NCBI GenBank assembly: GCA_035265665.1
Contig: DATFOK010000020.1
Coordinates: 1-22,865, forward strand
Length of the DNA: 22,865 nt
Direction: 5' to 3'
Source: DASUPK01 sp035265665
GTDB lineage: Bacteria; Actinomycetota; Thermoleophilia; Solirubrobacterales; 70-9
The notes below the pieces were generated by a model, which worked only from the letters and a program-made list of their open reading frames with translations, was not told the DNA's origin and did not search any database. This document shows, one piece after another, positions 22,475-22,865 of this stretch (the stretch's first letter is position 1; every line of letters starts with the position of its first letter). The position numbers and the translations under genes were made by a program.

Positions 22475-22865
22475 TCAGCAGATCCTTGGCAGGGGATCGC
22501 CCGCGAGCATGTCCACGACCCGCGAGCCGCCGAAGGCGGTCTCCAGGACGACCAGGCCGGGTGGGTCCGGGGTGACCTCCGCGATGATCGCCGCCTCGCG
22601 GCCGAGGGGGTGGGAGCGGAGGACGGCGAGGGCGGCGTTGGCTGAGTCGGGGGCGACGATCGCGATCAGCTTGCCCTCGTTGGCGACGTAGATCGGGTCG
22701 ATGCCGAGGATCTCGCAGGCGCCGGTGACCTCGGGGCGGATCGGCAGCTCGGATTCGTGAATCGTGATGCCGAGCTCGGCGGTGAGGGCGAGCTCGGCGA
22801 GGACGGTGGCGAGGCCGCCCCGAGTCGGGTCGCGGAGGCAGCGGACGCCGACCACGTCGTTGAGC
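22475..22865 (-). CDS. hypE: HypE, carbamoyl dehydratase, C-terminal part (5' end beyond window)
   Basis: About 129 residues of the C-terminal AIRS domain of HypE (full length usually about 330-350), which turns the carbamoyl group from HypF into a thiocyanate on its C-terminal Cys for the Fe cyanide ligands. Visible: CLRDPTRGGLATVLAELA, GITIHESELPIRPEV, YVANEGKLIAIVAP and the terminal PRIC, whose last Cys is the acceptor. The reading frame is open to the window edge. It is on the opposite strand to the hydrogenase operon and 4 nt from the multicopper oxidase remnant (convergent). hypC, hypD and hypF, if linked, should lie further right. Confidence 0.95.
   Translation of the reverse strand, partial: LNDVVGVRCLRDPTRGGLATVLAELALTAELGITIHESELPIRPEVTGACEILGIDPIYVANEGKLIAIVAPDSANAALAVLRSHPLGREAAIIAEVTPDPPGLVVLETAFGGSRVVDMLAGDPLPRIC

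Overview
The window is high-GC DNA with strongly GC-biased third codon positions, dense gene packing, GTG/TTG starts and several promoter-like TAnnnT hexamers 6-8 nt upstream of an ATG (the leaderless pattern common in Actinobacteria). A DUF3556 membrane protein, a quinol-type NorB and a group 3b-like [NiFe]-hydrogenase operon also fit an actinobacterium, probably a soil lineage such as Thermoleophilia/Solirubrobacterales. That placement is inference; there is no rRNA or other phylogenetic marker here.

Layout. (1) 1-1482, minus: 5' part of a DUF3556 membrane protein, running off the left edge. (2) 1553-6694, plus: a secreted GH31 glycosidase, a secreted or anchored sulfatase with a lysine-rich tail, and a lactate 2-monooxygenase-like flavoenzyme. 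(3) 6681-9053: a MEDS-HATPase regulator (minus), a secreted GH25 lysozyme and a hemerythrin-like protein. (4) 9020-11916, minus: quinol-dependent NO reductase NorB, translationally coupled to a small membrane protein with a four-cysteine cluster; a 19-bp palindrome lies in the norB leader. (5) 12017-14587: a K+-channel-like protein divergent from a PiT phosphate transporter coupled to a DUF47/PhoU-like partner. (6) 14645-21446, plus: a compact operon of beta (Fe-S), CNBD protein, gamma (FAD/NAD, 2Fe-2S), delta (small) and alpha (large) subunits, then maturation protease, HypA, a DUF6941-like protein and HypB. (7) 21451-22470: a multicopper oxidase lacking its N-terminal part. (8) 22475-22865, minus: the C-terminal part of HypE, running off the right edge.

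How it works together. The hydrogenase operon would make a cytoplasmic enzyme passing electrons between H2 and NAD(P)H: the alpha subunit carries the NiFe site, delta/beta/gamma carry Fe-S clusters, and gamma carries FAD and the nucleotide site. HypA and HypB deliver Ni, HypE takes part in cyanide ligand synthesis, and the protease trims the alpha C-terminus. HypC, HypD and HypF are not in the window. The least explained parts are the CNBD protein with an altered phosphate-binding segment, the roughly 75-residue N-terminal extension of the protease, the DUF6941-like gene between hypA and hypB, and the cysteine-cluster membrane protein coupled to norB. No tRNA, rRNA, CRISPR array or complete mobile element was seen. 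No gene-free stretch exceeds 300 bases.
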